A stretch of 64,000 nt of DNA from an uncultured bacterium (GCA_902794035.1 CADBFN010000003.1:452-64451), one strand, 5' to 3'; shown: positions 38,030-47,585, counted from the stretch's first letter. Notes: generated by a model not told the origin, from the letters alone. Numbers and translations are program-made.

Positions 38030-38906
38030 GCAACTTTTCCGGATAAATGTCCCATTTAATATTTTGATTTTTTCTAAACCATGTCAGCTGTCTTTTAGCA
38101 TAATTTCTTGTATTCTTTTTTAATAATTCTTTTGCCTCATTCAAAGATAATACACCGTCAAGGTACTGAATTATTTCACGATAACCAATTGTATTTACTA
38201 AGTTGTACACTCTGCCATATTTATTTAGTAATTCACTTGTTTCATCAATTAATCCGGCATAAATCATATTCTCAACTCTATCATCTATCCGCTGATAAAG
38301 TTCATTACGCCTGAAATTCTTTCCAATCCATTCAATTTCATAACTACTATCAGTCATGCCTCTTGATTCTTCAAGTTTTTTACCTGTTGAAGATATAATT
38401 TCGATAGTTCTGATTATTTTTTTTCTGTCATTTATTTCTAAACCTGTTATTGCTGATGGATCTAGTCTGCTTAGCATTTCAAATAATTCATTATTCGATT
38501 TTTTATTTAAATTTTCTCTTAATTTTTTATTTGCCTCCACTCCCGGAAGATTATAGCCTTTTAAAAGAATATCAATATATAATCCTGTCCCGCCGACAAT
38601 TATTGGGACTTTGCCTTTTGAGTTTATTTCTTCAATGATTTTAGATGCTGATTCTTTGTATAAGCCTGCAGAATATTCAACGTCAGGTTCAACAATATCT
38701 ATCATATAATGTGGAATATTGTTCATTTCTTCTTTAGTTGGTTTTGCAGTTCCAATGTCAAAACCTTTATATACTAATCTTGAATCCGCAGAAATAATTT
38801 CGCCATTAATCTTCTGAGCGAGATTAATGGAAAATTTTGTTTTCCCGCTTGCAGTTGGTCCTACAATAGCTATTACCTTTATTTTATTCAATGAAACACC
38901 GCTCAT
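38022..38906 (-). CDS. miaA: tRNA dimethylallyltransferase MiaA
   Basis: Transfers the dimethylallyl group to A37 of tRNAs, the step before MiaB. The 294-residue enzyme has the P-loop IVGPTASGKTKFS, the substrate motif EIISADSRLVYKGFDIGTAKPT, IPHYMIDIVEPD, GGTGLYIDILLKG and the C-terminal RNYAKRQLTWFRKN. It is the last gene of a tight minus-strand operon; its start lies inside the end of the upstream membrane-protein gene (23-base overlap). Confidence 0.96.
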   Translation of the reverse strand: MSGVSLNKIKVIAIVGPTASGKTKFSINLAQKINGEIISADSRLVYKGFDIGTAKPTKEEMNNIPHYMIDIVEPDVEYSAGLYKESASKIIEEINSKGKVPIIVGGTGLYIDILLKGYNLPGVEANKKLRENLNKKSNNELFEMLSRLDPSAITGLEINDRKKIIRTIEIISSTGKKLEESRGMTDSSYEIEWIGKNFRRNELYQRIDDRVENMIYAGLIDETSELLNKYGRVYNLVNTIGYREIIQYLDGVLSLNEAKELLKKNTRNYAKRQLTWFRKNQNIKWDIYPEKLPK

Positions 38907-39615
38907 ACAATCTAAATACTAACAATACTGAGTATAATATAAAATAATAAGAGATAATCAACAAAATAAAATAGAAGTATGGAGATACTTGTGAATGGAT
39001 AAGCAAATGTCGTATTGCAAATGCAGATAAAATTATAAATAAGTATATTGGGCAGGATATTTTAAAACTTATGTAAGCTTTTTTTACAGAATTTATCAGT
39101 GCTTTAAACGGATTAACATAGTTATAAACTATTTCAGGAATCCAAAATATTGCCCAATACATAATTACAATCGCTACTACAACACCTGTATTTGATATAA
39201 AATCATAAACTGATGCATCTTCAATATTAAAAACATAGATAATAGCAAGAATTTTCACAATTTTAAAGCAAAAGCATAATGCAATCACTGTAAGAAACGA
39301 AATAAAAAATTTGCCAATACCTTTTATCAGGCACAGAAAAAGTTTTGAAAGTGCTTTTGCTCTGTCTTTATCAAACAGATATGTTCTTTTATAAAACTGC
39401 AGCGTTTTTTTTACCATGTAAAACCAGCCTGCAAAGCATCCGCTAAACAATATCCATAATGTTATAAAAAAGGCTATTATATGGGCAGCATTATCTAATG
39501 AATATTTAAAAGTATGTACATACCACTGTACTGCCATAAAAAATAAAATCATTGGGGTGGCTAGTATAATACAATTATTTGTTGTTTTAAAGTTGTCCTT
39601 TAAAATATTAATCAT
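38884..39615 (-). CDS. Polytopic membrane protein of unknown function
   Basis: A 243-residue protein with about five or six hydrophobic helices (CIILATPMILFFMAVQWYV, HIIAFFITLWILFSGCFAGW, FFISFLTVIALCFCFKIVKI, GVVVAIVIMYWAIFWIPEIV, IYLFIILSAFAIRHLLI, FYFILLIISYYFILYSVLL). No transporter signature is recognised; the layout resembles YesL/DUF-type integral proteins of Firmicutes only loosely. It is three bases from the CoA-activase-like gene and overlaps miaA, so it is part of this operon. Confidence 0.8.
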   Translation of the reverse strand: MINILKDNFKTTNNCIILATPMILFFMAVQWYVHTFKYSLDNAAHIIAFFITLWILFSGCFAGWFYMVKKTLQFYKRTYLFDKDRAKALSKLFLCLIKGIGKFFISFLTVIALCFCFKIVKILAIIYVFNIEDASVYDFISNTGVVVAIVIMYWAIFWIPEIVYNYVNPFKALINSVKKAYISFKISCPIYLFIILSAFAIRHLLIHSQVSPYFYFILLIISYYFILYSVLLVFRLYERCFIE

Positions 39616-39617
39616 TG

Positions 39618-40778
39618 CTATACCTTACATTTATCAGTACTTTCTGAATTATTTTCTGAGAGTTGAATTTTTCTTTTGCGTCTGCGCATTAAATCAACAA
39701 AAGCTTCAATCCTTGTGATATAACCTGCTCTGCCTGTTTGTTCATCCATAATAAGAGCTAAGATAGGGATATCGCAATCTTCACGCATAGCCGGGAATAT
39801 ATTTTGTGACATAATCTCAGGCATACAGGTAAACGGACTTAAATGGATAATACCATCTGCACCCTTTTTCTGAGCATAAACAACATCAGATACACATTCC
39901 AGAGAATCTCCGCCAATATCGCGCATTAAATACGGCTTAGCAAGTCTGAATGCACGTTGCAAATGAGTCTCGCCTTTTCTGAAGATTTTTGGTATAATGG
40001 CATCTTTCAAAAAACTTGTCAATGTCAGGCTTCTGCGAACCTGAACTCCCATTCTGCCAAGTTCTCTTTCTATGTTTTGATTTGAAAATTCGTCATTTAC
40101 AACATAAATTTCACCTGTTATATCAACGTGTAATACATCTCTTTTAGCATCAATTTCGACTTTTTGCATTTCTTCTTTAATCTGTTTCTTTGCTTTTTTT
40201 AATCCAAGAAGGGTATCATTTTCGTCAATATATTTTAATGCTTTTTTATAGTGCTTTTCTGCGTCGCCAAAATGTATTTCTCTTGCTCTGTAATATGAAA
40301 GTAAATTTTCAAGACTATCAAGCATAAATGCCTTTGTTATACCGATAATTATTGCTCTTGAGAATAAGAATAAATTATTTTTTCCGCTTACGGTTTTAAG
40401 GAAATTATACATTCCTTTTATGCCGTCATAGAGTTGCATTTCGACATAATTTGCTTCGTAACCGAGATCTCTGAGTGCATTTGATATACATTTACCATAT
40501 TCACCCAGTCTGCAACACCCCGGAGAAGTAATCATTGCAACATAATCAGCGCCGCCTTCAATAGCTTCTATAAAATTACCTAAAATCAATTTATAAGGTA
40601 TGCATATTGCCTCAGGAGAATGCTTAGTTCCAAGCGAAAGTGTCTTTTTACTTGTATAAGGTTCAACATAAGGTTCGCAGCCTATAATTCTCAACGCTGC
40701 TGACCATGCATAACTTACTGTTCCCATATGTGGAAATGATACTTTTTTCTTTTGATTTGTTGTATTATCTTTACTCAT
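39618..40778 (-). CDS. 2-hydroxyacyl-CoA dehydratase-like / CoA-activase-associated protein
   Basis: A 386-residue soluble protein of the family annotated as CoA-substrate-specific enzyme activase-related (HgdB-like, without the ATPase). Key elements: SFPHMGTVSYAWSAALRIIG, HSPEAICIPYKLILGNFIEA, the cysteine motif TSPGCCRLGEYGKC and HLSPFTCMPEIMSQNIFP. These cysteines could hold an iron-sulfur cluster. No HgdC-type activase or partner subunit lies nearby. Substrate unknown. It starts two bases after gcvPB. Confidence 0.8.
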   Translation of the reverse strand: MSKDNTTNQKKKVSFPHMGTVSYAWSAALRIIGCEPYVEPYTSKKTLSLGTKHSPEAICIPYKLILGNFIEAIEGGADYVAMITSPGCCRLGEYGKCISNALRDLGYEANYVEMQLYDGIKGMYNFLKTVSGKNNLFLFSRAIIIGITKAFMLDSLENLLSYYRAREIHFGDAEKHYKKALKYIDENDTLLGLKKAKKQIKEEMQKVEIDAKRDVLHVDITGEIYVVNDEFSNQNIERELGRMGVQVRRSLTLTSFLKDAIIPKIFRKGETHLQRAFRLAKPYLMRDIGGDSLECVSDVVYAQKKGADGIIHLSPFTCMPEIMSQNIFPAMREDCDIPILALIMDEQTGRAGYITRIEAFVDLMRRRKRKIQLSENNSESTDKCKV

Positions 40779-40780
40779 AA

Positions 40781-42202
40781 TTATCCTTTAAAATTTAAAT
40801 CCGGATGACGTGCTGCATTTACCTCATCAATTTTTAATACCGGTGTATTGTGTGGTGCATCCAGCACATATTGCGGATTATTTCTGCATTCGTTCGCAAT
40901 TTCAATCATTGCATTAATAAAATCATCTAAAACTTGTTTATTTTCTGATTCAGTTGGCTCTATCATAATTGCTTCGTGAACAATTAGCGGAAAATATACC
41001 GTTGGAGGATGTGTATCCTTATCCATTAGAGCTTTTGCTATATTTAAAGTCGAAACACCGTTTTCTGACTTTTGCTTTTCACCTGTTATGACAAATTCAT
41101 GCATGCATGGCTCGTCATAGGGAAGATTATAATATTTTTTTAATTTTTCTTTTAAATAATTTGCATTCAAAACAGCATTTTCAGAGGCATGTTTTAAATT
41201 TTTACCCATCATTAATATATATGCATATGCTCTTACCAGAACCCCAAAATTTCCGCTAAAATCTTTTACACTGCCGATTGAATGTTTTATATCGTAATTT
41301 CTAAAATACATTTTGCCATCATAATCAATAATTGGAGAAGGCAGGTAATCTCTTAATTTTTCAACAACTGCAACTACACCTGCTCCCGGACCTCCACCAC
41401 CATGAGGAGTTGAAAATGTCTTATGAAGATTAAGGTGTACAACATCAAATCCCATAAGTTTAGGATTTGTATAACCCATAATTGCGTTGAAATTTGCTCC
41501 GTCATAATACAATAATGACCCGTTTGAATGCATTATATCAGAGATTTCTTTTATATTCTCTTCAAAGATACCAAGTGTATTAGGATTTGTCATCATAATA
41601 GCCGCAATATCTGCATTTAATACTGATTTTAAGGCTTCAATATCAACCTGCCCTTTGTCGTTTGATTTTATTTCCACAATATCAAATCCTGCCATTTTCG
41701 CACTTGCAGGATTTGTGCCGTGAGCAGAATCAGGTACGATAACCTTTGTTCTTTTTTCACCAATTGTGTCAAAATATTTTTTTATAATCATCATTCCTGT
41801 AAGCTCGCCATGAGCTCCTGCAGATGGCTGTAAAGTAATTGCATCCATCCCTGTAACTTCTAACAGTGCATTTTGCAGGTTATACATTAATTTAAGCGAA
41901 CCCTGAGATTTTGAATCTTCAGTATTTGGATGAATATCAAAACCTTCTAATGATGATAAAAATTCATTAACTTTAGGATTATATTTCATTGTGCATGAAC
42001 CCAAAGGATAAAATCCTTTTTCAATACAGAAATTTTTATCCGATAACTCTTTATAGTGACGCATAACGTCTAACTCTGAAAGTTGAGGTAATTTTACATT
42101 TTCAGATCTTAATAAATTTTCAGGCAGAAAATCAATTTTATTTACTTCATTAACAAGATTGATTCCTTCTGCATCGTTTGATTTCTCAAATATTGTTTTC
42201 AT
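40781..42202 (-). CDS. gcvPB: Glycine dehydrogenase (decarboxylating) subunit 2
   Basis: PLP-dependent half of the two-subunit P-protein of the glycine cleavage system. The 473-residue chain has CTMKYNPKVNEFLSSLEGF, ITLQPSAGAHGELTGMMII, VPDSAHGTNPASAKMAGFD and the PLP lysine motif HLNLHKTFSTPHGGGGPGAG. GcvPA, GcvT and GcvH genes are not in the window. It lies two bases after the sigma-factor gene and upstream of the CoA-activase-like gene. No glycine riboswitch is seen. Confidence 0.95.
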   Translation of the reverse strand: MKTIFEKSNDAEGINLVNEVNKIDFLPENLLRSENVKLPQLSELDVMRHYKELSDKNFCIEKGFYPLGSCTMKYNPKVNEFLSSLEGFDIHPNTEDSKSQGSLKLMYNLQNALLEVTGMDAITLQPSAGAHGELTGMMIIKKYFDTIGEKRTKVIVPDSAHGTNPASAKMAGFDIVEIKSNDKGQVDIEALKSVLNADIAAIMMTNPNTLGIFEENIKEISDIMHSNGSLLYYDGANFNAIMGYTNPKLMGFDVVHLNLHKTFSTPHGGGGPGAGVVAVVEKLRDYLPSPIIDYDGKMYFRNYDIKHSIGSVKDFSGNFGVLVRAYAYILMMGKNLKHASENAVLNANYLKEKLKKYYNLPYDEPCMHEFVITGEKQKSENGVSTLNIAKALMDKDTHPPTVYFPLIVHEAIMIEPTESENKQVLDDFINAMIEIANECRNNPQYVLDAPHNTPVLKIDEVNAARHPDLNFKG

Positions 42203-42204
42203 CC

Positions 42205-42837
42205 CTATATTATCCCTTGTTTTGCGAGGTCTTTTTTAATTCTGTCTAATCCTGACTGAATTATTCTTGATATTCTTGACTGTGAAATATTAAATTCATC
42301 AGCTATTTCTCTTAATTTTTTATCTTTAAAAAACTTACATTCGATAAATTCTTTTTCTCTTGGCGGAAGTTTTTCCATTGACTCTAAAATTCCTTTTTTA
42401 AGTTCAGAAAAAACAATACTTTCTTCCGGATTTTTGTCATCGGACTTTATTTGTGTTGGCACTTCAGCATCTTGCAGTTCGTCAATAGAAAGAATATTTT
42501 TATAAACCTCTGCTCTGATTTCAACAGGATCGTGTTCTATAATCTCGCCGTCTTCACCAAATTCAATTTCTTCCTGTTTTTTGTTTTTTAATGTGTACCA
42601 CTTAAATCTTCGCCTTACTTCGTTGCGAATTGCCCATTTTATAGCAGTAGATAAATAAGTATTATTGAATCGTTCAGGATTATTATTTTTAAACAGAATA
42701 TACAAAGCATGTGTGCCAATATTAACAAGTTCGGGCAACTCAATTAAATGAGAGGAGGAAAATTTTTGATACTCTACCTTCGCAATAATTTCGATTAAAT
42801 CTTTGTATTCTCTTAGTTTTTTATCTTCAACTGACAT
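42205..42837 (-). CDS. Sigma-70 family factor, short group 3-like
   Basis: A 210-residue sigma factor. Region 2-like: HLIELPELVNIGTHALYILF and the helix NNTYLSTAIKWAIRNEVRRR. Region 4: MEKLPPREKEFIECKFFKDK followed by the helix-turn-helix KLREIADEFNISQSRISRII. The middle is an acidic linker with little region 3. It resembles sporulation- and flagellar-type alternative sigma factors. It is the first gene of the gcvPB-miaA operon, so it may autoregulate those genes. No anti-sigma gene is adjacent. Confidence 0.85.
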   Translation of the reverse strand: MSVEDKKLREYKDLIEIIAKVEYQKFSSSHLIELPELVNIGTHALYILFKNNNPERFNNTYLSTAIKWAIRNEVRRRFKWYTLKNKKQEEIEFGEDGEIIEHDPVEIRAEVYKNILSIDELQDAEVPTQIKSDDKNPEESIVFSELKKGILESMEKLPPREKEFIECKFFKDKKLREIADEFNISQSRISRIIQSGLDRIKKDLAKQGII

Positions 42838-42947
42838 AGCGATTTTATTATGTATAATACTACATATTTATAATATCAAAAAAATATTATATTACCAGCT
42901 AATGTAATTTTCCTTAACATGTATAATCCTTTTAATTAGGAGGGTAT

Positions 42948-43802
42948 ATGAAAGTATTATTTTGTACTGATGGAACATCAATAGCAAACAATGCCATATT
43001 AAATTATTTAAAGTGGTTTAACAATGTAGAAGTTGATATTATCAGCGTTTCAGATATGACAAATTTTGATGATAATATTTTTATTCATAGTGATAAGTTG
43101 ATAGAATTATGTGCTAATAACGCGGATGTGACACTAAAATCTGCAAATAAGTTTTTAAACGACAATGAAATTACCGTAAAACAGGTTATAAAAAGATGCG
43201 GTGGAGCAGTTGATAATATATTAGATGTTGGAGAAAAAAATAATTATGATTGTATAATCTTAGGTTCAAACGGCAAAAAAGGAATACAAAAATGGCTGGG
43301 ATCAGTTTCTCAGGATGTTGCGTCAAAAAGTAACACATCTATTTATATATCAAAAAAAAATCAACAAACTAAGAAAATTCTTTTTGCACTTTCTCAGGAT
43401 ATGTACATGAAAAATAATATTGATAAATTAATTAGTAATATGAATTTGACACAGAGTGATATAACTCTTATGACAGTCTATCAGATGCCTGATTTTTTGT
43501 TTTTAAGCGGTAATGTTGATCAAAACTGGATAACTGATATTGAATTAAAGCAGCAAAAAGAGAGTAAAAGCTTAATTAATTCTATTGAAAAAATATTTAT
43601 AAGCAAAGGAATAACGGTAAAGGAAAAAATCATAATAAAAGGTAATTCTTCCGAAGAAATTCTTAATTACTCTGAGGCAAATGACATTTCATTAATAGTT
43701 GTCGGGACCTCAAAAGAGAGAAAATATTCCGGTAATAATTCTGTAAGCAAAAGAATTTTAGAGTTCGCTAATTGTGATGTTTACATAGATAAATATATTT
43801 AA
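42948..43802 (+). CDS. Tandem universal stress protein (UspA family)
   Basis: A 284-residue protein made of two Usp domains. The first runs from MKVLFCTDGTSIANNAILNY to IILGSNGKKGIQKWLGSVSQ, with the ATP-binding-type G-x2-G-x9-G pattern preserved. The second starts near residue 143 (KKILFALSQDMYMKNNIDK) and ends LIVVGTSKERKYSGNNSVSK. It probably binds nucleotides and helps stress survival; its target is unknown. AGGAGG precedes the start. It is divergent from the sigma-factor gene. Confidence 0.9.
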   Translation: MKVLFCTDGTSIANNAILNYLKWFNNVEVDIISVSDMTNFDDNIFIHSDKLIELCANNADVTLKSANKFLNDNEITVKQVIKRCGGAVDNILDVGEKNNYDCIILGSNGKKGIQKWLGSVSQDVASKSNTSIYISKKNQQTKKILFALSQDMYMKNNIDKLISNMNLTQSDITLMTVYQMPDFLFLSGNVDQNWITDIELKQQKESKSLINSIEKIFISKGITVKEKIIIKGNSSEEILNYSEANDISLIVVGTSKERKYSGNNSVSKRILEFANCDVYIDKYI

Positions 43803-43893
43803 TGTAACAAATTTTTAATACTGCGCAAATTTTTCAAAAATAATGTTTTATTATATATGTGTAGTTAATTTATTTTTGTGTGTAAGGAGTAAT

Positions 43894-44040
43894 ATGTATA
43901 GCAACGAATTTATGAAATTTTTATTTTCGTACCAAAAAGATGATTCAGTAAAAAAAGAACCTAAAAATTATCAAATTCGTTTTAAAAACAGACGCGGTGG
44001 TAAGCCGGCTGAAGTATATATTACTGCAGAGGGTAAATAA
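43894..44040 (+). CDS. Small basic protein of unknown function
   Basis: A 48-residue protein if translation begins at ATG 43894, which follows AAGGAGT at ideal spacing; the upstream in-frame start would add a hydrophobic stretch lacking a ribosome site. It reads MYSNEFMKFLFSYQKDDSV then a basic segment NYQIRFKNRRGGKPAEVYIT. It has no known family. The strong ribosome site and good composition support it as a gene. Confidence 0.6.
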   Translation: MYSNEFMKFLFSYQKDDSVKKEPKNYQIRFKNRRGGKPAEVYITAEGK

Positions 44041-44094
44041 TACAAAAGGCAAAAAAATAATTTATCCGTTTTATAAGATTTGGAGGTATCTAAT

Positions 44095-44400
44095 ATGAAA
44101 ACAAATTCTGTTAACTCAAATCAAAATTTTACGGCGAGAATTAAGATTAATAAAGATGTAAAAGTTGATTTAACAAACTCTGCAGTTCTCTCATCTATGG
44201 GAACATCTTCGACTGGCTCGGGGATTCTCAGTAGTTTACCCGCATTTGAACCGGCTCATCATATTCATCCGATGGCAAAATCTGTTGATATGTCATCTTC
44301 TATAGGCGGTCTTGGACTTGTTAGTTATGGTGCTTATTATGTAAAAAAAGCTGCTTTTATTCTTTATAAATCATTAAAGAATATAAATATCAATGACTGA
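44095..44400 (+). CDS. Small protein with NxNF-type N-terminus, unknown function
   Basis: A 101-residue protein. The start is ATG 44095 after GGAGGT; the TTG at 44080 lies within the ribosome site region and is less likely. The N-terminus MKTNSVNSNQNFTARIKI resembles those of the proteins at 1036 and 50400. The middle is Ser/Thr-rich, and one C-terminal segment (SIGGLGLVSYGAYYVKKAAFI) is moderately hydrophobic. No family recognised. Confidence 0.65.
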   Translation: MKTNSVNSNQNFTARIKINKDVKVDLTNSAVLSSMGTSSTGSGILSSLPAFEPAHHIHPMAKSVDMSSSIGGLGLVSYGAYYVKKAAFILYKSLKNININD

Positions 44401-44460
44401 TAAATTACAAAAGTTTATTTTTTTGTTTAAAACAGTTCTATTTTATTGTAGTATTTAGTT

Positions 44461-45882
44461 ATGGATATTAATCAAGTTAAGGAAGTATGGAACAAGGTTA
44501 AACAAGAACTGACTCAGACTTTACCTGAGCATGTTTTTAATACATGGATAGTGCCGTTGGAAGCTGTTGATTATGAAAACAATACCTTGGTTTTGTTATC
44601 ACCGCAACAGATGTCAGTTAATATATTAAAAAATTCGTGGACTAATGAAATTAAAACTGCTGTGAAGAATGCCATTGACAATTCTGCATCATTTTCATTA
44701 AATTACGATGCCGAGCTTGGGCGTAAATATATTCAGACAAGAAAGAAACAAAAATCAAAGCTTCTTGACGGGCAGACTGATGAAGAAATAAAACAGGTTG
44801 AAATTAAAAAATCTCTTGCACAGATGCAGTCTGAGGCTAACCTGAATTTAAATTTTAAATTTGATAATTTTGTAGTTGGTGATAATTCGAAATTTGCTTA
44901 TAATGCGGCTTTGGCCGTAGCTAAAAATCCGGCACAGAAATTTAATCCTCTTTTTATATATGGTGCTTCAGGACTTGGAAAGACACATTTATTGCAAGCT
45001 ATAGGTCATTATTTATTATTTAATTCTAAGTTAAAAGTTCGATACATAAGGATGGAAGAATATTTTAAAGAATGGATTAAATGTTTTCAGTTAAATGAAT
45101 CCTCAACTGTAAATCGCAGAAGTTGTAATGAATTGAAAATGCGTAAATTCAGACAAAAGTTTGAAAATATTGATGTCTTATTAATGGACGATATTCAGTT
45201 TATAGAATCAAGAGCAAAGACAATGCAGGACTTTTTCAGCACATTTCAGTCTCTTTACACGAATAATAAACAAATTGTTATAGCATCTGACAGGCAGCCA
45301 AAAGATATACCAAATCTTGATAACAGGCTTCGTACACGTTTTGAAATGGGGCTGGTAGTTGATATTGTGTCGCCTGATTATGAAACACGATTTGAGATTG
45401 TAAAAGCATATGCAAATGAGCTGCAGGTAAACTCCAGCGATGATGTTTTTGAATACATTGCTCAAAACTTTACTGACAATGTCAGAGAATTAAAAGGTGC
45501 TTTTAATAAAGTAAGTGCTTATGCTGAAATCTTTGGTGGGGACATCAATCTTGACACTGCTCAAAAAGCACTGAAACTTGAAGTTAAAAAGAAAGAACTT
45601 ACTGCTGATATTCTAGCTCAAAAAGTAGCAGAATATTTTGATGTGACTGTTAAAGACCTAAAAGGCAGTGCTAGAAATCAAAAGGTTGCTAATGCCCGTC
45701 AAATTGCGCTTTATTTGTGTCGTGAAGTATTAAAAATGAGTTATGAAAGTATAGGTGAATTTTTCAATAAAAAACACTCTACAGTTATATATTCCTGCAG
45801 AGATGTTGTTGAAGAAAAATTAAAAACAGATGCAAACCTAAAAAATATAATTGATAATATTATATTAAGCTTAAAGGGATAA
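44461..45882 (+). CDS. dnaA: Chromosomal replication initiator DnaA
   Basis: AAA+ initiator binding oriC. The 473-residue chain has the N-terminal DnaB-interaction domain (VWNKVKQELTQTLPEHVFNT), a linker, Walker A GASGLGKTHLL near residue 168, Walker B DVLLMDDIQFIESR, sensor-1 IVIASDRQPKDIPNLDNRLR with the arginine finger, and the DNA-binding helix-turn-helix near the end (KHSTVIYSCRDVVEEK). An unusual stretch NESSTVNRRSCNELKMRKF lies between the Walker motifs. dnaN and gyrB are not adjacent and no DnaA-box cluster is visible, so oriC is probably elsewhere. ruvA follows four bases later. Confidence 0.97.
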   Translation: MDINQVKEVWNKVKQELTQTLPEHVFNTWIVPLEAVDYENNTLVLLSPQQMSVNILKNSWTNEIKTAVKNAIDNSASFSLNYDAELGRKYIQTRKKQKSKLLDGQTDEEIKQVEIKKSLAQMQSEANLNLNFKFDNFVVGDNSKFAYNAALAVAKNPAQKFNPLFIYGASGLGKTHLLQAIGHYLLFNSKLKVRYIRMEEYFKEWIKCFQLNESSTVNRRSCNELKMRKFRQKFENIDVLLMDDIQFIESRAKTMQDFFSTFQSLYTNNKQIVIASDRQPKDIPNLDNRLRTRFEMGLVVDIVSPDYETRFEIVKAYANELQVNSSDDVFEYIAQNFTDNVRELKGAFNKVSAYAEIFGGDINLDTAQKALKLEVKKKELTADILAQKVAEYFDVTVKDLKGSARNQKVANARQIALYLCREVLKMSYESIGEFFNKKHSTVIYSCRDVVEEKLKTDANLKNIIDNIILSLKG

Positions 45883-45886
45883 AATC

Positions 45887-46510
45887 ATGTACGATTATAT
45901 AAAAGGATTATTAACATATAAAAGTTTAAATTCAAAAAGCAAAGTTGTAACTGTCGAAACATCCGGTATTGGTTACATTTTTGAGGTTTTAGAGAGAGAT
46001 TATTCTCAACTAACAGATGAAAACAAAGAAGTAAAAATTTACGCTTCTTTAATTCATAAAGAGGATAAAATGTCTTTATGCGGATTTTTAAAACGTGAAG
46101 ATCGTGATATGTTCAACGTATTAACAGGTGTTTCAGGTGTAGGTTTAAAAATGGCTCTCGCCTTACTGGATTCATTTTCAACCTCTAGTTTAATTAGTCT
46201 TGTTTTGAATGAAGATTATAAATCTATTATGTCGGCAAAAGGAGTCGGACAAAAATTAGCACAAAAAATTGTAATTGAGTTAAAGGGTAAATTAAATTCA
46301 TATAGTGAAAATCAATCAGGCTCAGGTCAAGACTCCGGTACATTTGACAATGAAAATATAAAAGATGCAAAAATGGTGCTGCTATCCCTTGGATATGAAA
46401 AATCCGAGATAGAAAAATCCATTGATATCGCGCTCAAATCATTGGATAGATCTTCCGGAGCTGAAGAGATTCTTAAAAAAACTTTGCAGGTATTGTCTTT
46501 GCAAAATTAA
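45887..46510 (+). CDS. ruvA: Holliday junction branch-migration protein RuvA
   Basis: Tetrameric junction-binding protein that loads RuvB. The 207-residue chain has the N-terminal OB-like domain (ETSGIGYIFEVLERD), two helix-hairpin-helix motifs (LTGVSGVGLKMALALLDSF and IMSAKGVGQKLAQKIVIELK), an acidic linker and the C-terminal domain III (DAKMVLLSLGYEKSEIEKS). ruvB and ruvC are absent from the window. It is cotranscribed with dnaA and its stop abuts the convergent prepilin-peptidase gene. Confidence 0.95.
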   Translation: MYDYIKGLLTYKSLNSKSKVVTVETSGIGYIFEVLERDYSQLTDENKEVKIYASLIHKEDKMSLCGFLKREDRDMFNVLTGVSGVGLKMALALLDSFSTSSLISLVLNEDYKSIMSAKGVGQKLAQKIVIELKGKLNSYSENQSGSGQDSGTFDNENIKDAKMVLLSLGYEKSEIEKSIDIALKSLDRSSGAEEILKKTLQVLSLQN

Positions 46511-47575
46511 TTATATTATTCCTAAAGTAAATGGGATAGCAAACAAAGCTATCAGGCCTGAAGCGCATAATGCCGGACCAAACGGAATCGTCATCAATGG
46601 CTCTTTTTTCTCTTTAATTGAAGATATAATTTTGAAGCACAATGTCAATCCTAATAAAACTATAATTAATGTAGCAACGAGTAATACAACAGTGTTTTCA
46701 AACCATCCCAAATGCCCTGCGACAAAGTAGAATATTGCATAAACAATAAACGATACTAATGTCGTAAGCAGCGGCCATTTTTTGGTGTTTATTAATTGTT
46801 TTACATATGACGGGAATGAGCAAATAACTGATATAAGAACACTAAGTATAAATAATCCTATAATGTGTAATGTAATATAAGACAAGTTAGTTACACCTGA
46901 TAAAGCTGTTAATGTTCCTGCAATTCCTGAAAAAATATATGAATCTCCATCTCCAAATGTCTCTGTAGATAAAAGATAATTCAGTCCTCTTCTCAAACCT
47001 TCCATTAATAAAAACGAAATTACAACCGCAAATAATGTAACGGCAACAGGAATAAAAAGTCTTTTCCACTCATAAATCCCATATTTTATGTCCGGTATAA
47101 ATGTCATTAAGCCGATGGTAATACTGTAAATAAAACTTATTGCTATAAGAGAATAAGTGTGTGCGTCACTAACTTTCATTTCTTTAATATCTGTTCCTGA
47201 AATTACAATTAACAATGAAGAACAAATTAATGAAAATAAACACATTATTATAAAGACAGGAAGTAATATTTTATTTGAGGCATAAGAGAAATTAAAATAT
47301 ATCACGGTAAATGCACAAAAAATAATACCGGTTAATAATTCAATAACTGGATATTGCAAACTTATTTTTTCATGACAAAATGCACATTTCCCTCTCAAAA
47401 ACACATAAGATATGACAGGTATATTATGGTACCATTTAAGAGGAGTCTGGCATTTAGGGCACTTTGATCCCGGAAATACTATTGACTCATTACTGACCGT
47501 TCGCAATATGACAACGTTTAAAAAACTCCCTATAACAAGTCCTATTATAAACATCAAAGCAAATATCGCAGTCAT
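46511..47575 (-). CDS. pilD: Type IV prepilin peptidase / N-methyltransferase
   Basis: Membrane aspartic protease that cleaves class III signal peptides and methylates the new N-terminus. The 354-residue protein has the N-terminal zinc cysteines (CPKCQTPLKWYHNIPVISY, CAFCHEKISLQYPVIELLTG) of the methyltransferase loop, about eight membrane helices and the two catalytic aspartates in GTDIKEMKVSDAHT and TFGDGDSYIF. It should process the prepilin-like proteins at 4552-6078 and 35446-37569. Confidence 0.94.
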   Translation of the reverse strand: MTAIFALMFIIGLVIGSFLNVVILRTVSNESIVFPGSKCPKCQTPLKWYHNIPVISYVFLRGKCAFCHEKISLQYPVIELLTGIIFCAFTVIYFNFSYASNKILLPVFIIMCLFSLICSSLLIVISGTDIKEMKVSDAHTYSLIAISFIYSITIGLMTFIPDIKYGIYEWKRLFIPVAVTLFAVVISFLLMEGLRRGLNYLLSTETFGDGDSYIFSGIAGTLTALSGVTNLSYITLHIIGLFILSVLISVICSFPSYVKQLINTKKWPLLTTLVSFIVYAIFYFVAGHLGWFENTVVLLVATLIIVLLGLTLCFKIISSIKEKKEPLMTIPFGPALCASGLIALFAIPFTLGII

Positions 47576-47585
47576 ACTTCCTCCT

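Noticed and set aside
42838-42947. Glycine riboswitch upstream of the gcvPB operon
   Set aside because: The spacer is about 110 bases, A+T-rich and without the paired glycine aptamer pattern.
44401-44460. oriC before dnaA
   Set aside because: Only 60 bases long, with no DnaA-box-like words.
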